A DNA stretch of 64,000 nt, taken from NCBI GenBank assembly GCA_026004095.1, contig BPIL01000005.1, positions 1 to 64,000 of the forward strand, read 5' to 3'. Position numbers and translations under genes: made by a program. The stretch comes from Meiothermus sp. Its GTDB lineage: Bacteria > Deinococcota > Deinococci > Deinococcales > Thermaceae. Shown in pieces: positions 8,005-16,584 of the stretch (positions are counted from its first letter, which is position 1; every line of letters begins with the position of its first letter). The notes below the pieces were generated by a model. It saw only the letters and a list, made by a program, of their open reading frames with translations, ran no database searches and had not been told where the DNA came from.

Positions 8005-8974
8005 TCCTACGCTGGGCCCCTTTCATCTGTTGCACCCGCGCTACAACGGGGTGACGTTGCTGGAGCTGATTCGAGTCCATCAGCCCGAGCGTATCGTTCT
8101 GGCCTCGTACAGCCCAGAGGAGCTGGCAGCGCAAACCTGGCGCGACCAGAACGAGATATCATTGTTTCATGTTTTGCCCTGGGCTGAAAGGGCAGGCATC
8201 TCCCTGGAGGCGCTGGACTCCCAGGCCCAACTTAAGCTCGAGGCCGAGCGGTTCAAGGAAGCCCTGCGCCAGTACCCCAAAGGGCAGCAGATTCTGCGCC
8301 AGGTGGAGCCGCTCGAGGACAACCTTAAATGGGTGCTGACGAACCCCCGCACCCCGGAGGATTTTGCCCAGGAACCGGTGCTCGAGGCGCTAAGGGCCTA
8401 CCACCAGGGCTATGGGCAGGTGTTTGGCGAAGGCCCTGCCACCGGCTTTCGGCGGGAGCGCATGGCCCGGGTGGCCGAGCGCCTGGCTGCCCTCGAGGGT
8501 TCCGTGGCGGTGCTGGTGGATGTGCTCGAGTATCCCTGGCTGCTTCTGGCCCTTCCAGCGGAGCGGGTGGTGCTTCCCGGCCACCACACCCCTACCGAGC
8601 TGGAGCGCCAGCGCAGCGTGCTGGATCGGGCCTGGCAACTGAACGAGTCGGACGACTGGGGGGTTCTATTGCAACAACTGCAGGAGGTGGAAGGCCCCGA
8701 GGCCCTGTACTGCGCGGCCCAGATTTATCTGGCGGCGGGCCAGCCCGAGGCGGCTTACCAGCTCATGGAGCAGCTCGTTCACACCGACTTCCAGCACCCC
8801 GCCTACCTGCCGGGCTACGCCCTGGCCCGCTACGGGCAGCTCGCCGACTGGATGGGCCGGCGCGACCAGGCCCTGCGCGCCTATAAGGCCGTGCTGGGGC
8901 TTTCCTGGGCACCCCAGGAAGCCCGGGAAATCGCCCTGGCCGGGCAGAAGACCCCTTTCAGGCTCGAGCGATAA
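7988..8974 (+). CDS. uncharacterised protein with C-terminal TPR-like repeats
   Basis: About 328 residues, not recognised. The N-terminal two thirds (IPTLGPFHLLHPRYNGV, then FRRERMARVAERLAALEGSVAVLVDVLEYPWLLL) vaguely recall TraB/ChaN-type proteins but without a clear signature. The last 110 residues look like two or three TPR helices (ALYCAAQIYLAAGQPEAAYQLMEQL). I chose the in-frame GTG at 7988 because a TAGAAT box at 7975-7980 places the transcript start there; an ATG at 7958 would overlap the divergent MFS gene further. The assigned start and any function are uncertain; the reading frame itself is convincing. Confidence 0.7.
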   Translation: MSFLVIPTLGPFHLLHPRYNGVTLLELIRVHQPERIVLASYSPEELAAQTWRDQNEISLFHVLPWAERAGISLEALDSQAQLKLEAERFKEALRQYPKGQQILRQVEPLEDNLKWVLTNPRTPEDFAQEPVLEALRAYHQGYGQVFGEGPATGFRRERMARVAERLAALEGSVAVLVDVLEYPWLLLALPAERVVLPGHHTPTELERQRSVLDRAWQLNESDDWGVLLQQLQEVEGPEALYCAAQIYLAAGQPEAAYQLMEQLVHTDFQHPAYLPGYALARYGQLADWMGRRDQALRAYKAVLGLSWAPQEAREIALAGQKTPFRLER

Positions 8975-8990
8975 ACACCCCGCGGGAAGC

Positions 8991-9464
8991 TCACGGCCCC
9001 AGCCGGCGTAAAAGCCCAGGGGCCCAGAACCCCCGCAGCCGCATCTGGCCGGGTTGGGGTAGGCCCTCCAGCAGGGCCACCCCGCCTTTTTTGAAGGGGA
9101 AGGCGCGGTCTTCCCGGCGGCCGGTGACCAGCCAGGCGCACAGCTCGCCCATCCAGGGCTCGTGCCCCACCAGGGCCACCGACGACCCCCGGAGGGTCTC
9201 GAGGAGGGCCAGGCTGGGCTCGGCGGCCAGGTAGGGGGTGACCTCGGTCTCGCCTTCCAGCAGCGGCACCAGCAGCTCGGCGGTTTGCACAGCCCGCAAC
9301 TTGGGGCTGTGATAGAGCCGGTCGAGCCGAACCCCCAGCCGCTTGAGCCCCCGAACCACCTCGCTAAACTTCCGGATGCCTTCCTCGGAGAGTGGGCGCG
9401 CGTCGTCGGACTGGCCGGGTGCGGCCTCGAGCGCGATGGCGTGGCGAATCAGGTAGAGTTCCAC
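8991..9464 (-). CDS. histidine phosphatase family protein, SixA-like
   Basis: A 157-residue member of the histidine phosphatase (RHG) superfamily. The catalytic LIRHAIA motif is at the N-terminus (residues 4-10), with an Arg in YHSPKLRAVQTAELL and the second His in VGHEPWMGEL. Size and sequence fit the SixA branch, which removes phosphate from phosphohistidine proteins. The GTG at 9464 gives the family N-terminus and has GAGGT six bases before it; it starts two bases after the stop of the exopolyphosphatase gene, so the two are translationally coupled. An ATG at 9485 is the alternative. Confidence 0.8.
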   Translation of the reverse strand: MELYLIRHAIALEAAPGQSDDARPLSEEGIRKFSEVVRGLKRLGVRLDRLYHSPKLRAVQTAELLVPLLEGETEVTPYLAAEPSLALLETLRGSSVALVGHEPWMGELCAWLVTGRREDRAFPFKKGGVALLEGLPQPGQMRLRGFWAPGLLRRLGP

Positions 9465-9466
9465 GG

Positions 9467-10976
9467 CTAACCTCGAGGCTTCCATTCTACCAGCAGCTCC
9501 AGCCCGAAGGCCTGCCGGAAGAGTTTGGCCTGTTTGCGGGTCTCGGTGAGTTCGACCCAGGGCTCCTCCTGGGCCAGCAGGGTCAGGCGCACCTGCTGGC
9601 TGCCGATCTCCACCTCCAGCCCCTCCACCCGCCCGACCCGGCTGCGCTCGAGGTACTCGCTGATGCGCAGGAGGGCGGCCAGTCGCAGCAAGCGCTTGGT
9701 ATCGCCATCCTGCAGCACCGATTTGTAGGCCCCAGGCCGGGGTTCGCCCTTGCGGTGGTAGCGCACCAGCAACCCCAGCAAGACCTGCTCGCGGTGGGTG
9801 AGACCGGGGATGGCCGCGCTCATCACCAGGTACTCGCCGTGCTTGTGGTGGTCGTAATAGCCGATGCTCATACCGATGTCGTGCAGCAGGGCGGCCTCGT
9901 CCAGGAGCTGCTCCTCGCTGGGGCCGTAGCCATGCAAAGGGGCCAGCAGCCGGAAGAGCAGGCGGCAGAAGTGGCGCACCCGGGCGGTGTGGCTAAAATC
10001 CTGGGGGTAGCGGGCAAACAGGTTGCGCACGTAGAACCCGCGCACATCGCTCAACAGATGCGGAGCGGGTAGAAACTCCCGGTAGAAGGCCCCCTCCCGC
10101 ACACCCTGGCCGGAGATCCACAGGCCGTCCAGGCCGGCTTCGCGCAGCACGGTGCGGTAGACCAGGGCTCCAGCCACAATCACATCGGCGCGGTCGGACT
10201 GCAGGCCCTCGAGCTGCCGCCGCTGCTCGAGGGTGCGCTGGGCCAGGATCTCCACCGCCTCCTCGAGCGCCTCGCGGGACAGAAAGTAGCCGTGCACCAG
10301 ATCCAGCGGGTAGTCCCCCCGCCGCTGGGCCAGCTTGGCCAGGTTGCGCACCGTGCCGCCCATGGCGACCAGCGGCAGGGGGTTCTGGCGCACCTGGGCC
10401 AGCACCTCCTTCATCTCTTTGCGCACAAAACGCTCGAGGTCTTCGATCTCCCCCTTTTTGGGCGGGTTCGACCCCAGAAACATCTCGGTCAGGCGCACCG
10501 CGCCCAGCGGATAGGCCCGTCCTTCGCGGTAGGCCCTAGCCCTCCATAAGTGAAAGCTGGGCGCTGCCTCCGCCCAGATCCATCACCCAGGCATCCTGGA
10601 AGTTGAACGAGTTGGCCACTGCCAGCACCCCGTAGCGGGCCTCGTCTTCGCCGGAAAGCACCTGCACCTGAAGCCCCAGCTTGCGCACCTCGCGCAGGAA
10701 CTCCGGGCCGTTCTCGGCGTCGCGGCTGGCGCTGGTGGCGATCACCCGCAGCTCGTCGAGGTCGGTGGCCTGGGCGAAATCGGCGTAGAGTTTGAGGGCC
10801 GACAACGCCCGTTGCATTCCGCCTTCGCTCAGGCGGCCCTGGCGGGCCAGCCCCTCGCCCAGCCGGACGCTCTCGCGGATCTCGTCGATCAGCCGGTAAT
10901 GTTTACCCGGTTCGTAGGCGTACACCACCAGCCGCGCGGTTCCCGATCCCAGATCTACAATGCCCAGTCGTTGCAC
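9467..10976 (-). pseudogene. exopolyphosphatase (Ppx/GppA) with HD domain, frameshifted
   Basis: Encodes a Ppx/GppA phosphatase (about 500 residues when read through) that hydrolyses polyphosphate or pppGpp. The first part (10976 down to 10536) has the actin-like phosphate-binding motifs GIVDLGSGTARLVVY and MDLGGGSAQLSL. The second part (down to 9467) continues with AMGGTVRNLAKL, and an HD domain follows (LLDEAALLHDIGMSIGYYDHH). The two are in different frames: one extra T in the minus-strand run GGCTAGGG (position 10538) creates a stop; removing it joins MEG to RAYREGRAYPLGAVRL exactly. This may be a real mutation or a sequencing error. It is upstream of the SixA-like gene and divergent from polyphosphate kinase. 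Confidence 0.85.
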
Positions 10977-11161
10977 CGTCCCATCGTAGGGCCTGCGCGC
11001 CGCGGGCTCAAGCTGGGCGGGGTGCACGCCCGTAGTTGACCCCAGCCCCGTCAGGATAGCATCAGCCCTGGCCGTGACCGTTGGTCGTGGTTGTTTTTAT
11101 TCCGGTGAGCCGCCCTTACTTCTTTTCAGCCCTCTTTGCGGGAGGATAAACTCAGGCCAGG

Positions 11162-13113
11162 GTGAAAAAAAATAAAAGCAAAAAGCAAGCCTTACCGTTT
11201 CCTGACAAAGTCCCCCAAGACTTGGACGGGATGTCCAAACCGCACAGCCCCCGCTACGTGGCCGCCCAGGTCAGCCAGGAGGCGAGCTGGCTTTCCTTCA
11301 ACCGGCGGGTTTTGGAGCAGACCCGGCGGCCCGACTTCCCGCTGCTCGAGCGGCTGCGTTTTTTGGGAATATGGGCCTCGAACCTCGACGAGTTTTTCTC
11401 CGCCCGAATTTCACGGGCTTTTGCCGAGGAGCGAGGAACCCCGGGCTATCGAGAATTGATGAAAGAAGCCCTGGATCAGGCCGAAGAGGCTGGCCGGCTC
11501 TATCTGGAATTCCTTAAGGCGCTAGAAGGCCAGGGCATCCACATCCTCGAGCCCTCCCAGCTCACCAAGGCTGAAAAGCAGTATTTCGGGGCCTACTTAG
11601 CCGAGGAGGTGGCCCCCCTTACCGACCTGATCCGGCCCGAGGCCATCCCCGAGCTGGCCAGCCAGGCACTCTACTTTGCCGCTGGCGAGGGGTCGTTGCA
11701 GCACCTGATCCGACTACCCGAGAGCGTGCCCCGGCTGCTGGAAGTACCCGGACGCGAGGGGGGCTTCGTGCGCCTGGGTGCGCTGGTGCGTATGCGCAGC
11801 GACCTGTTTCTGCCCGCCAACCAAAAGCTGCCGCTTTTTGAGTTTCGCCTGATCCGCTTGGCCCAGCTGGCCCGCTCCCGCGCCGACTGGGACGAACTAC
11901 CCGAGGCCCTCGAGGCCCGCCTGGACGGGCAGGTGAGCCACCTCGAGCTCGAGGAGGACTTCCCCCCCTTATGGGCCGAGACCCTCCGGGTGGCCCTGGG
12001 ACTCGAGCCCTGGGAGGTCTTCCGCATCGCCCCGCCCCTCGACCTGAGCTTTGTGAGCACCATCGTTGCGCGAGGCCCGGCTAGCGAGAAGTTCAAACCC
12101 ATTACCATTGAAAAACCCAAAGGCTTTGCCAAAGACCCCTTTACCTACCTGAACCGCCGCGACCTGCTGCTGTATCACCCCTTCGAGGACTACGGCGCGG
12201 TAGAGGCCTTCGCACAGATGGCCGCGCAGGATCCCAAGGTGGAGGCCGTGCGGGCCACCCTGTACCGCATTGGCGAGGAGAACGGCATCGCCCGGTCGCT
12301 CATTCAGGCGGCCCGGGCCGGGAAGGATGTGGCGGTGCTCCTGGAGGGCCGGGCCCGCTTCGACGAGCTGGCCAACCTCGAGTGGAGCCTGCGCTTCGCC
12401 GGGGCGGGGGTGCGGGTGCTGCCCCTGCCCAGCAAAAAGGTGCATGCCAAAGCCCTCTATGTGCGCCGGGCCGGGCAGGCCTACGTGCACCTGGGCACTG
12501 GCAACTACAACCCCATCAACGGGCGGCTCTATACCGACTTTCTCGCTGTTCACTGCCCACCCTGTGCTTACCTCCGATGTGTGGGCCTTTTTCTACGGCT
12601 TTGGAGCAGCAGCAAGCCCCGGTGCTGTCTACCCTGCGCACCGGCCCCAGTATCCGCGACCTGCTCCTGGAGGGCATCCAGGCCGAGGCCCACAAGAAGG
12701 GCGAGATCATCCTGAAGTTCAACCACCTCACCGACCCGGCCGTTCTCCAGGCTCTGGAGGAGGCGCTTAACCGTGGAGCCAAGGTGCATCTGATTATTCG
12801 CAGCACCATTACCACCCTCTGGGAAGGGCTGGAGGTCAGGAGCCTGATAGGGCGCTTTTTGGAACATGCCCGCGTGGCCGCTTTCAAAAACAAGGGTAAG
12901 TGGCGGGTCTGGGCCGGTAGCGCCGACGCCATGCCGCGCAACCTCGACCGCCGCTATGAGCTGTTTTTCCCCATCCTGGACGCCCGCGCCAAGCGCAAGG
13001 TGCTGGAGATTTTGCAGGCCCAGGTTTTGGACGACCGCAACAGCTTTATCCTGACCCCTAGCGGGCAGGAGCGGCGCTGGGGAGGAAAGCGGGATGGGCA
13101 GCGGCTGGGCTGA
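11162..13113 (+). pseudogene. ppk1: polyphosphate kinase 1, two frameshifts
   Basis: Read through, this is a PPK1 of about 650 residues, which polymerises ATP gamma-phosphate into polyphosphate. Visible: N-terminal domain SWLSFNRRVLEQ, the head domain, the catalytic-His motif KKVHAKALYVRR, YVHLGTGNYNPINGRLYTDF, and the second conserved stretch GSADAMPRNLDRRYELFFPI. Two single-base insertions in short T runs break it: near 12539 (GACTTTCTC) and near 12600 (GGCTTTGGAG). Between them a third frame gives SLFTAHPVLTSDVWAFFYG, and afterwards EQQQAPVLSTLRTG, both perfect PPK sequence. All catalytic residues survive, so these are either recent mutations or sequence errors. Start: GTG 11162 after a TAAACT box. 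Confidence 0.88.
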
Positions 13114-13165
13114 TACCGAGTCTGCAAGTGGGTGATGGATAAAGCGCCACCTGCTTGCAGAGCCG

Positions 13166-13915
13166 TCAGGTAAGGGCAGCTTGGGCTGTGCCCGCGATTA
13201 CTCGATGGTCTTTGAGGGTTATTCCAGCTAAGCCGTGTTTAGCACAGAGTTTATCGAGGTTTTTCTGGCGCTCCTGGACTCGAGCCGCGTACGACATATT
13301 GGCCCCGTGCATGGCGACTGCCACGCCCCGACCCGGCAACTGAACGAGGGGGTAGCCCGCCGAGACCACCCGCAGATACCAGTCCCAGTCCCAGTAGTCC
13401 GACATCTCCGGGTCGAACAGCCCCAGTTGGTCGTGAAAGAAGCGGGGATAGGCCACGCCGGTAGCCAGCAGAAGGTTGTCGCTTCGGAGCGACTGGGGGC
13501 TGGCCTTGAAGTCGAAGGGGATGCGCTCCAGTTCCAGGCCATCGCGCTCCTGCACTAAATAGCCGCCCCGGTAGACCAGGCCGGCCTGCGTCCGCAGGGC
13601 GCGCACCACCCGGTGCAGGTGGGTGGGGTCGAGCCACCAGTCGTCGTCGTCCAGCAGGGCGATAACCTCGCCGGAGGCGTGGGCCAGCCCGGTGTTGCGG
13701 GCCTCGACCTGGCCCTGGCCCTGGTTGCGCACCCCGACGATCCGGGGGTCGCGCAGGCTGTGGGCGGCCAGGAGGCCTGCCCCGTCGCCGTCGTCCACCA
13801 CCACGGCCTCCCAGTCGGGGTAGAGCTGGAGCTGGAGTGAGCGCAGCGCCCGCAGCAGCAGTTGGGGGCGGTTGTAGGTGGGAATGAGCACGCTAACCAT
13901 GCTTTGTATTGACAT
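13166..13915 (-). CDS. family 2 glycosyltransferase
   Basis: About 250 residues with a GT-A fold. Near the N-terminus VSVLIPTYNRPQLLLRALRSL and VVVDDGDG bind the nucleotide sugar; the metal-binding region is ALLDDDDWWL (expanded DxD). A further conserved piece is MSDYWDWDWYLRV (probable catalytic acid region). No membrane segments, so a cytosolic or peripheral transferase acting on an envelope glycan or a glycosylated protein. The start is either ATG 13915 or ATG 13900 (MVSVLIPTYN). It is divergent from surE and convergent with ppk; its acceptor is not evident. Confidence 0.82.
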   Translation of the reverse strand: MSIQSMVSVLIPTYNRPQLLLRALRSLQLQLYPDWEAVVVDDGDGAGLLAAHSLRDPRIVGVRNQGQGQVEARNTGLAHASGEVIALLDDDDWWLDPTHLHRVVRALRTQAGLVYRGGYLVQERDGLELERIPFDFKASPQSLRSDNLLLATGVAYPRFFHDQLGLFDPEMSDYWDWDWYLRVVSAGYPLVQLPGRGVAVAMHGANMSYAARVQERQKNLDKLCAKHGLAGITLKDHRVIAGTAQAALT

Positions 13916-14001
13916 TAAACCGGCTTTGTCAGGTGGTGTTGGTACGCCCCCTGACATTTGCTTGACCGACGCAAACCAAGCTCAGATTGGTGAGGTAGAT
14001 G

Positions 14002-14735
14002 ATGCGAATCCTGGTTACCAACGACGACGGTATCTACAGCCCCGGCCTGCTGGCGCTGGCCGAGGTGGCTGCGGCCTTTGGGGAGGTGCGGGTGGTGGCG
14101 CCCGATGTGGAGCAGTCGGCCATGGGCCAGGCCATTACCATAACCCGACCCCTGCACTACCGCGCCACGCCCATGGGGGGCCTCGAGGCCTACCGGGTCA
14201 ACGGTACGCCCGCCGACTGCGTGGTGCTGGGTACGCACCACTGGGACAAGGTGGATCTGGTGCTCTCCGGCATCAACCTGGGTTCCAACCTGGGCCACGA
14301 GATCTGGCACTCCGGCACGGTGGCGGCGGCCAAGCAGGCGGCTTTGCTGGGGATTCCGGCCATTGCCTTCAGCGCCCTCATGAATGGCCGGGAGCCCGAG
14401 TTTGATCTGCTGAAGCCGTGGGTGGGTAGGGTGCTCGAGGCCCTCCTACGCGAGCCCAGGCCCTTCCTGATCAACGTCAACCTGCCGCCAAACCCAAAGG
14501 CATCCTGTGGGCCCGGCAGTCGGTGCGGCGGTACGAGGGCCGGATTGTGCCCGGCACCGACCCCATGGGCCGGGCGCACTTCTGGTTTGTGGCCCACCCC
14601 GACCACGAGCCCGAGGAGGGCACCGACCGCTGGGCGGTGGGCCACAACTTTATCGCGCTAACCCCCCTGCGCCTCGACCTGACCGACGAGGCCCGCCTGA
14701 GCCAGGCTTTTCAGCTGGCAGCCCTGGCCGACTGA
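14002..14735 (+). pseudogene. surE: 5'/3'-nucleotidase SurE, frameshifted
   Basis: SurE removes phosphate from nucleoside monophosphates and short polyphosphates. The first 166 codons carry [15 protein letters not shown] (metal-binding Asp-Asp), [16 protein letters not shown] and [23 protein letters not shown] single missing G near 14499 (in AAAGGCATC) shifts the frame; adding it gives [17 protein letters not shown] and continues in the other frame to the stop at 14735 (FQLAALAD). The ATG at 14002 has GAGG six bases before it; ATG 13999 is adjacent. The gene ends two bases from the convergent ychF. With ppx and ppk this makes four frameshifts in 4 kb. Confidence 0.88.
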
Positions 14736-14737
14736 GG

Positions 14738-15856
14738 CTAAACGTTAAACAGGATCAGCACCACGTCGCCGTCCTGCACCACGTAATCCTTGCCTTCGGT
14801 GCGCACCCAGCCCTTTTCCTTGGCGCTGGCCCAGCCGCCGGCCTCCACCAGCCTGTGCCACTCGATGACCTCGGCCCGGATGAAGCCGCGCTCGAGGTCG
14901 GAGTGAATCTCGCCGGCGGCCTGGGGGGCCTTGGTGCCTTTGCGGATGGTCCAGGCCCGCACCTCCTTTTCGCCGGCGGTGAAGAAGGTCTGCAGGCCCA
15001 GGGTGTGGTAGGCGGTGCGCACCAGCCGGTTGAGCCCCGACTCCTCCAGCCCCAGAGCGCGCAGGTACTCCTGGGCCTCCTCCTCGGAGAGTTCGGCCAG
15101 CTCGGCCTCGATCTTGGCCGAGACCACCACCACCTCGGCCCCCTCCCGCGCGGCCACCTCGCGCACTTTTTGCACGTGGGGGTTCTGAGCGCCCTCCGGC
15201 AGGTCTTCCTCAGCCACGTTGCAGACGTAAATCACCGGCTTGTAGGTGAGCAGGCCCAGTTCGCGGGCCGCCCGGGCCAGCAGCTCGGGGTCGGCCCCGG
15301 TGTGGGTGCGGATGGGCTGGCCCTGGGAGAGGTGCGCCATGAGGGGCTCGAGCGTCTCCAGGAGGGCTTTGTCGTCCTTGTCGCTCTTGGCGCTTTTGCG
15401 CAGTTTGTCCAGGCGCTTCTCGATGGTCTGGAGGTCGGCCAGGGCCAGCTCGGTGTTGATGGTCTCGAGGTCGTCCAGGGGGTCTACCTTACCCGCCACA
15501 TGCACCACGTTGGGGTCTTCGAAGCAGCGCACCACGTGGGCGATGGCCGCCACCTCGCGGATGTTGGCCAGGAACTGGTTGCCCAGCCCCTCGCCTTTGT
15601 GCGCGCCCTTGACCAGGCCGGCGATGTCCACAAACTCCACGTGGGTAGGCACGATGGGCGGCACCCGCTCGCCCTTGATAAAGAGCTTTTGCAAGGCGTT
15701 CAGGCGGGGGTCGGGCAGGGTGACCACCCCCACGTTCTTGTCAATGGTGGCAAAGGGGTAGTTGGCCGCAAGAGCGCCCGCTTTGGTGATGGCGTTAAAC
15801 AGCGTGGATTTGCCCACATTGGGAAGACCGACGATTCCGACTCCGAGCGATGCCAT
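14738..15856 (-). CDS. ychF: redox/ribosome-associated ATPase YchF
   Basis: A 372-residue Obg-like P-loop ATPase. Motifs: GVGIVGLPNVGKSTLFNAIT (G1, residues 4-23), DIAGLVKGAHKGEGLGNQFL (G3), a central helical insertion, and the C-terminal TGS domain (TFFTAGEKEVRAWTIRKG onward). YchF prefers ATP over GTP and associates with ribosomes; in several bacteria it affects oxidative stress responses. The ATG at 15856 is preceded by AGAGGAA at good spacing; a longer in-frame reading to 15949 lacks support. Family assignment is certain. Confidence 0.95.
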   Translation of the reverse strand: MASLGVGIVGLPNVGKSTLFNAITKAGALAANYPFATIDKNVGVVTLPDPRLNALQKLFIKGERVPPIVPTHVEFVDIAGLVKGAHKGEGLGNQFLANIREVAAIAHVVRCFEDPNVVHVAGKVDPLDDLETINTELALADLQTIEKRLDKLRKSAKSDKDDKALLETLEPLMAHLSQGQPIRTHTGADPELLARAARELGLLTYKPVIYVCNVAEEDLPEGAQNPHVQKVREVAAREGAEVVVVSAKIEAELAELSEEEAQEYLRALGLEESGLNRLVRTAYHTLGLQTFFTAGEKEVRAWTIRKGTKAPQAAGEIHSDLERGFIRAEVIEWHRLVEAGGWASAKEKGWVRTEGKDYVVQDGDVVLILFNV

Positions 15857-16031
15857 GGGGTTCCTCTGGTCAGGCCCTCCGGCCTGCACACAAGCGAACA
15901 TTCTACCCCAGGGGAGGCCAAAGCCCAAACAGCCCGCCGATGTGCTCACCGAGGAGAGCTACGTGCTGGCAATGGTCGTGATCGCCGGCCTGGCAACAGC
16001 AGTCTTGCTTTATCTTGCTCCGAAGGCACTC

Positions 16032-16553
16032 TCAACCGACCAGGCCGAGGTGGGCCCTGGCCTCCTCGGCAAAACCGGCCCAGTCCAGTACGGCCCTGGC
16101 CAGGGCCAGGTAGCCCTGGGTGGTGCAGACCCTGCCCTGCCAGTGGTAGGGCGCTTTGCTGCGTTCTAGAGCGGTTCCCAATAGTGCTTCTTCGGTGATG
16201 GGGTGGGCGGCCACCTGGCCCGAAACATGGCCGGCCTCCCACAGCAGCAAAGCGCCGTTGGCCCCGGTGAACACCGCCCGCAGGCTACCCCATACCTCGT
16301 TCAGCCAGTCCTGGTGCTCGGGGTCGCGCCCCAGCTTGCGCATGTTGGGGCCGCCGGGTATCACCAGCACGTCCAGCTCGGGCCGTGCCACAAAGGTGTA
16401 CTTGGGTGTCCAGACCGCACCGGCGCTGCCCTCGAGCGCGGTGCGGCCCCGCGCCACGGTAAACCGCTCCCAGCCCAGAAGCCGGGCGGCCTCCATCACC
16501 AGCGCCGCCTCGGCTTCCAGGAACCCCGGTGTGAGTAAAACGCCCAAACGCAT
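16032..16553 (-). CDS. DJ-1/PfpI-like protein lacking the nucleophile Cys
   Basis: A 173-residue protein with the DJ-1/PfpI glutamine-amidotransferase-like fold: MRLGVLLTPGFLEAEAALVMEAARLL with the conserved acid at the first helix, VLVIPGG in the centre, and TGANGALLLWEAGHVSG at the nucleophile elbow. In AraC-type and PfpI relatives the elbow reads VCTGAFLLAEAG; aligned on GAxLLxEAG, the cysteine position is Ala here. The protein is therefore probably not a cysteine hydrolase or glyoxalase. It might be a binding or regulatory domain. It lies between the S10 peptidase and ychF on the same strand. Confidence 0.65.
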   Translation of the reverse strand: MRLGVLLTPGFLEAEAALVMEAARLLGWERFTVARGRTALEGSAGAVWTPKYTFVARPELDVLVIPGGPNMRKLGRDPEHQDWLNEVWGSLRAVFTGANGALLLWEAGHVSGQVAAHPITEEALLGTALERSKAPYHWQGRVCTTQGYLALARAVLDWAGFAEEARAHLGLVG

Positions 16554-16584
16554 GGGTTCATGCTAGGGAGTGCCAGTTGAGGGG

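Noticed and set aside
15942-16169. Possible 75-residue single-helix membrane protein (SYVLAMVVIAGLATAVLLYL)
   Set aside because: The hydrophobic stretch in the intergenic part is tempting, but there is no ribosome site or -10 box at the GTG, and the last third lies antisense to the DJ-1-like gene. Not enough support.
14507-16198. 563-codon open frame opposite ychF
   Set aside because: Antisense shadow with biased composition; ychF is certain.
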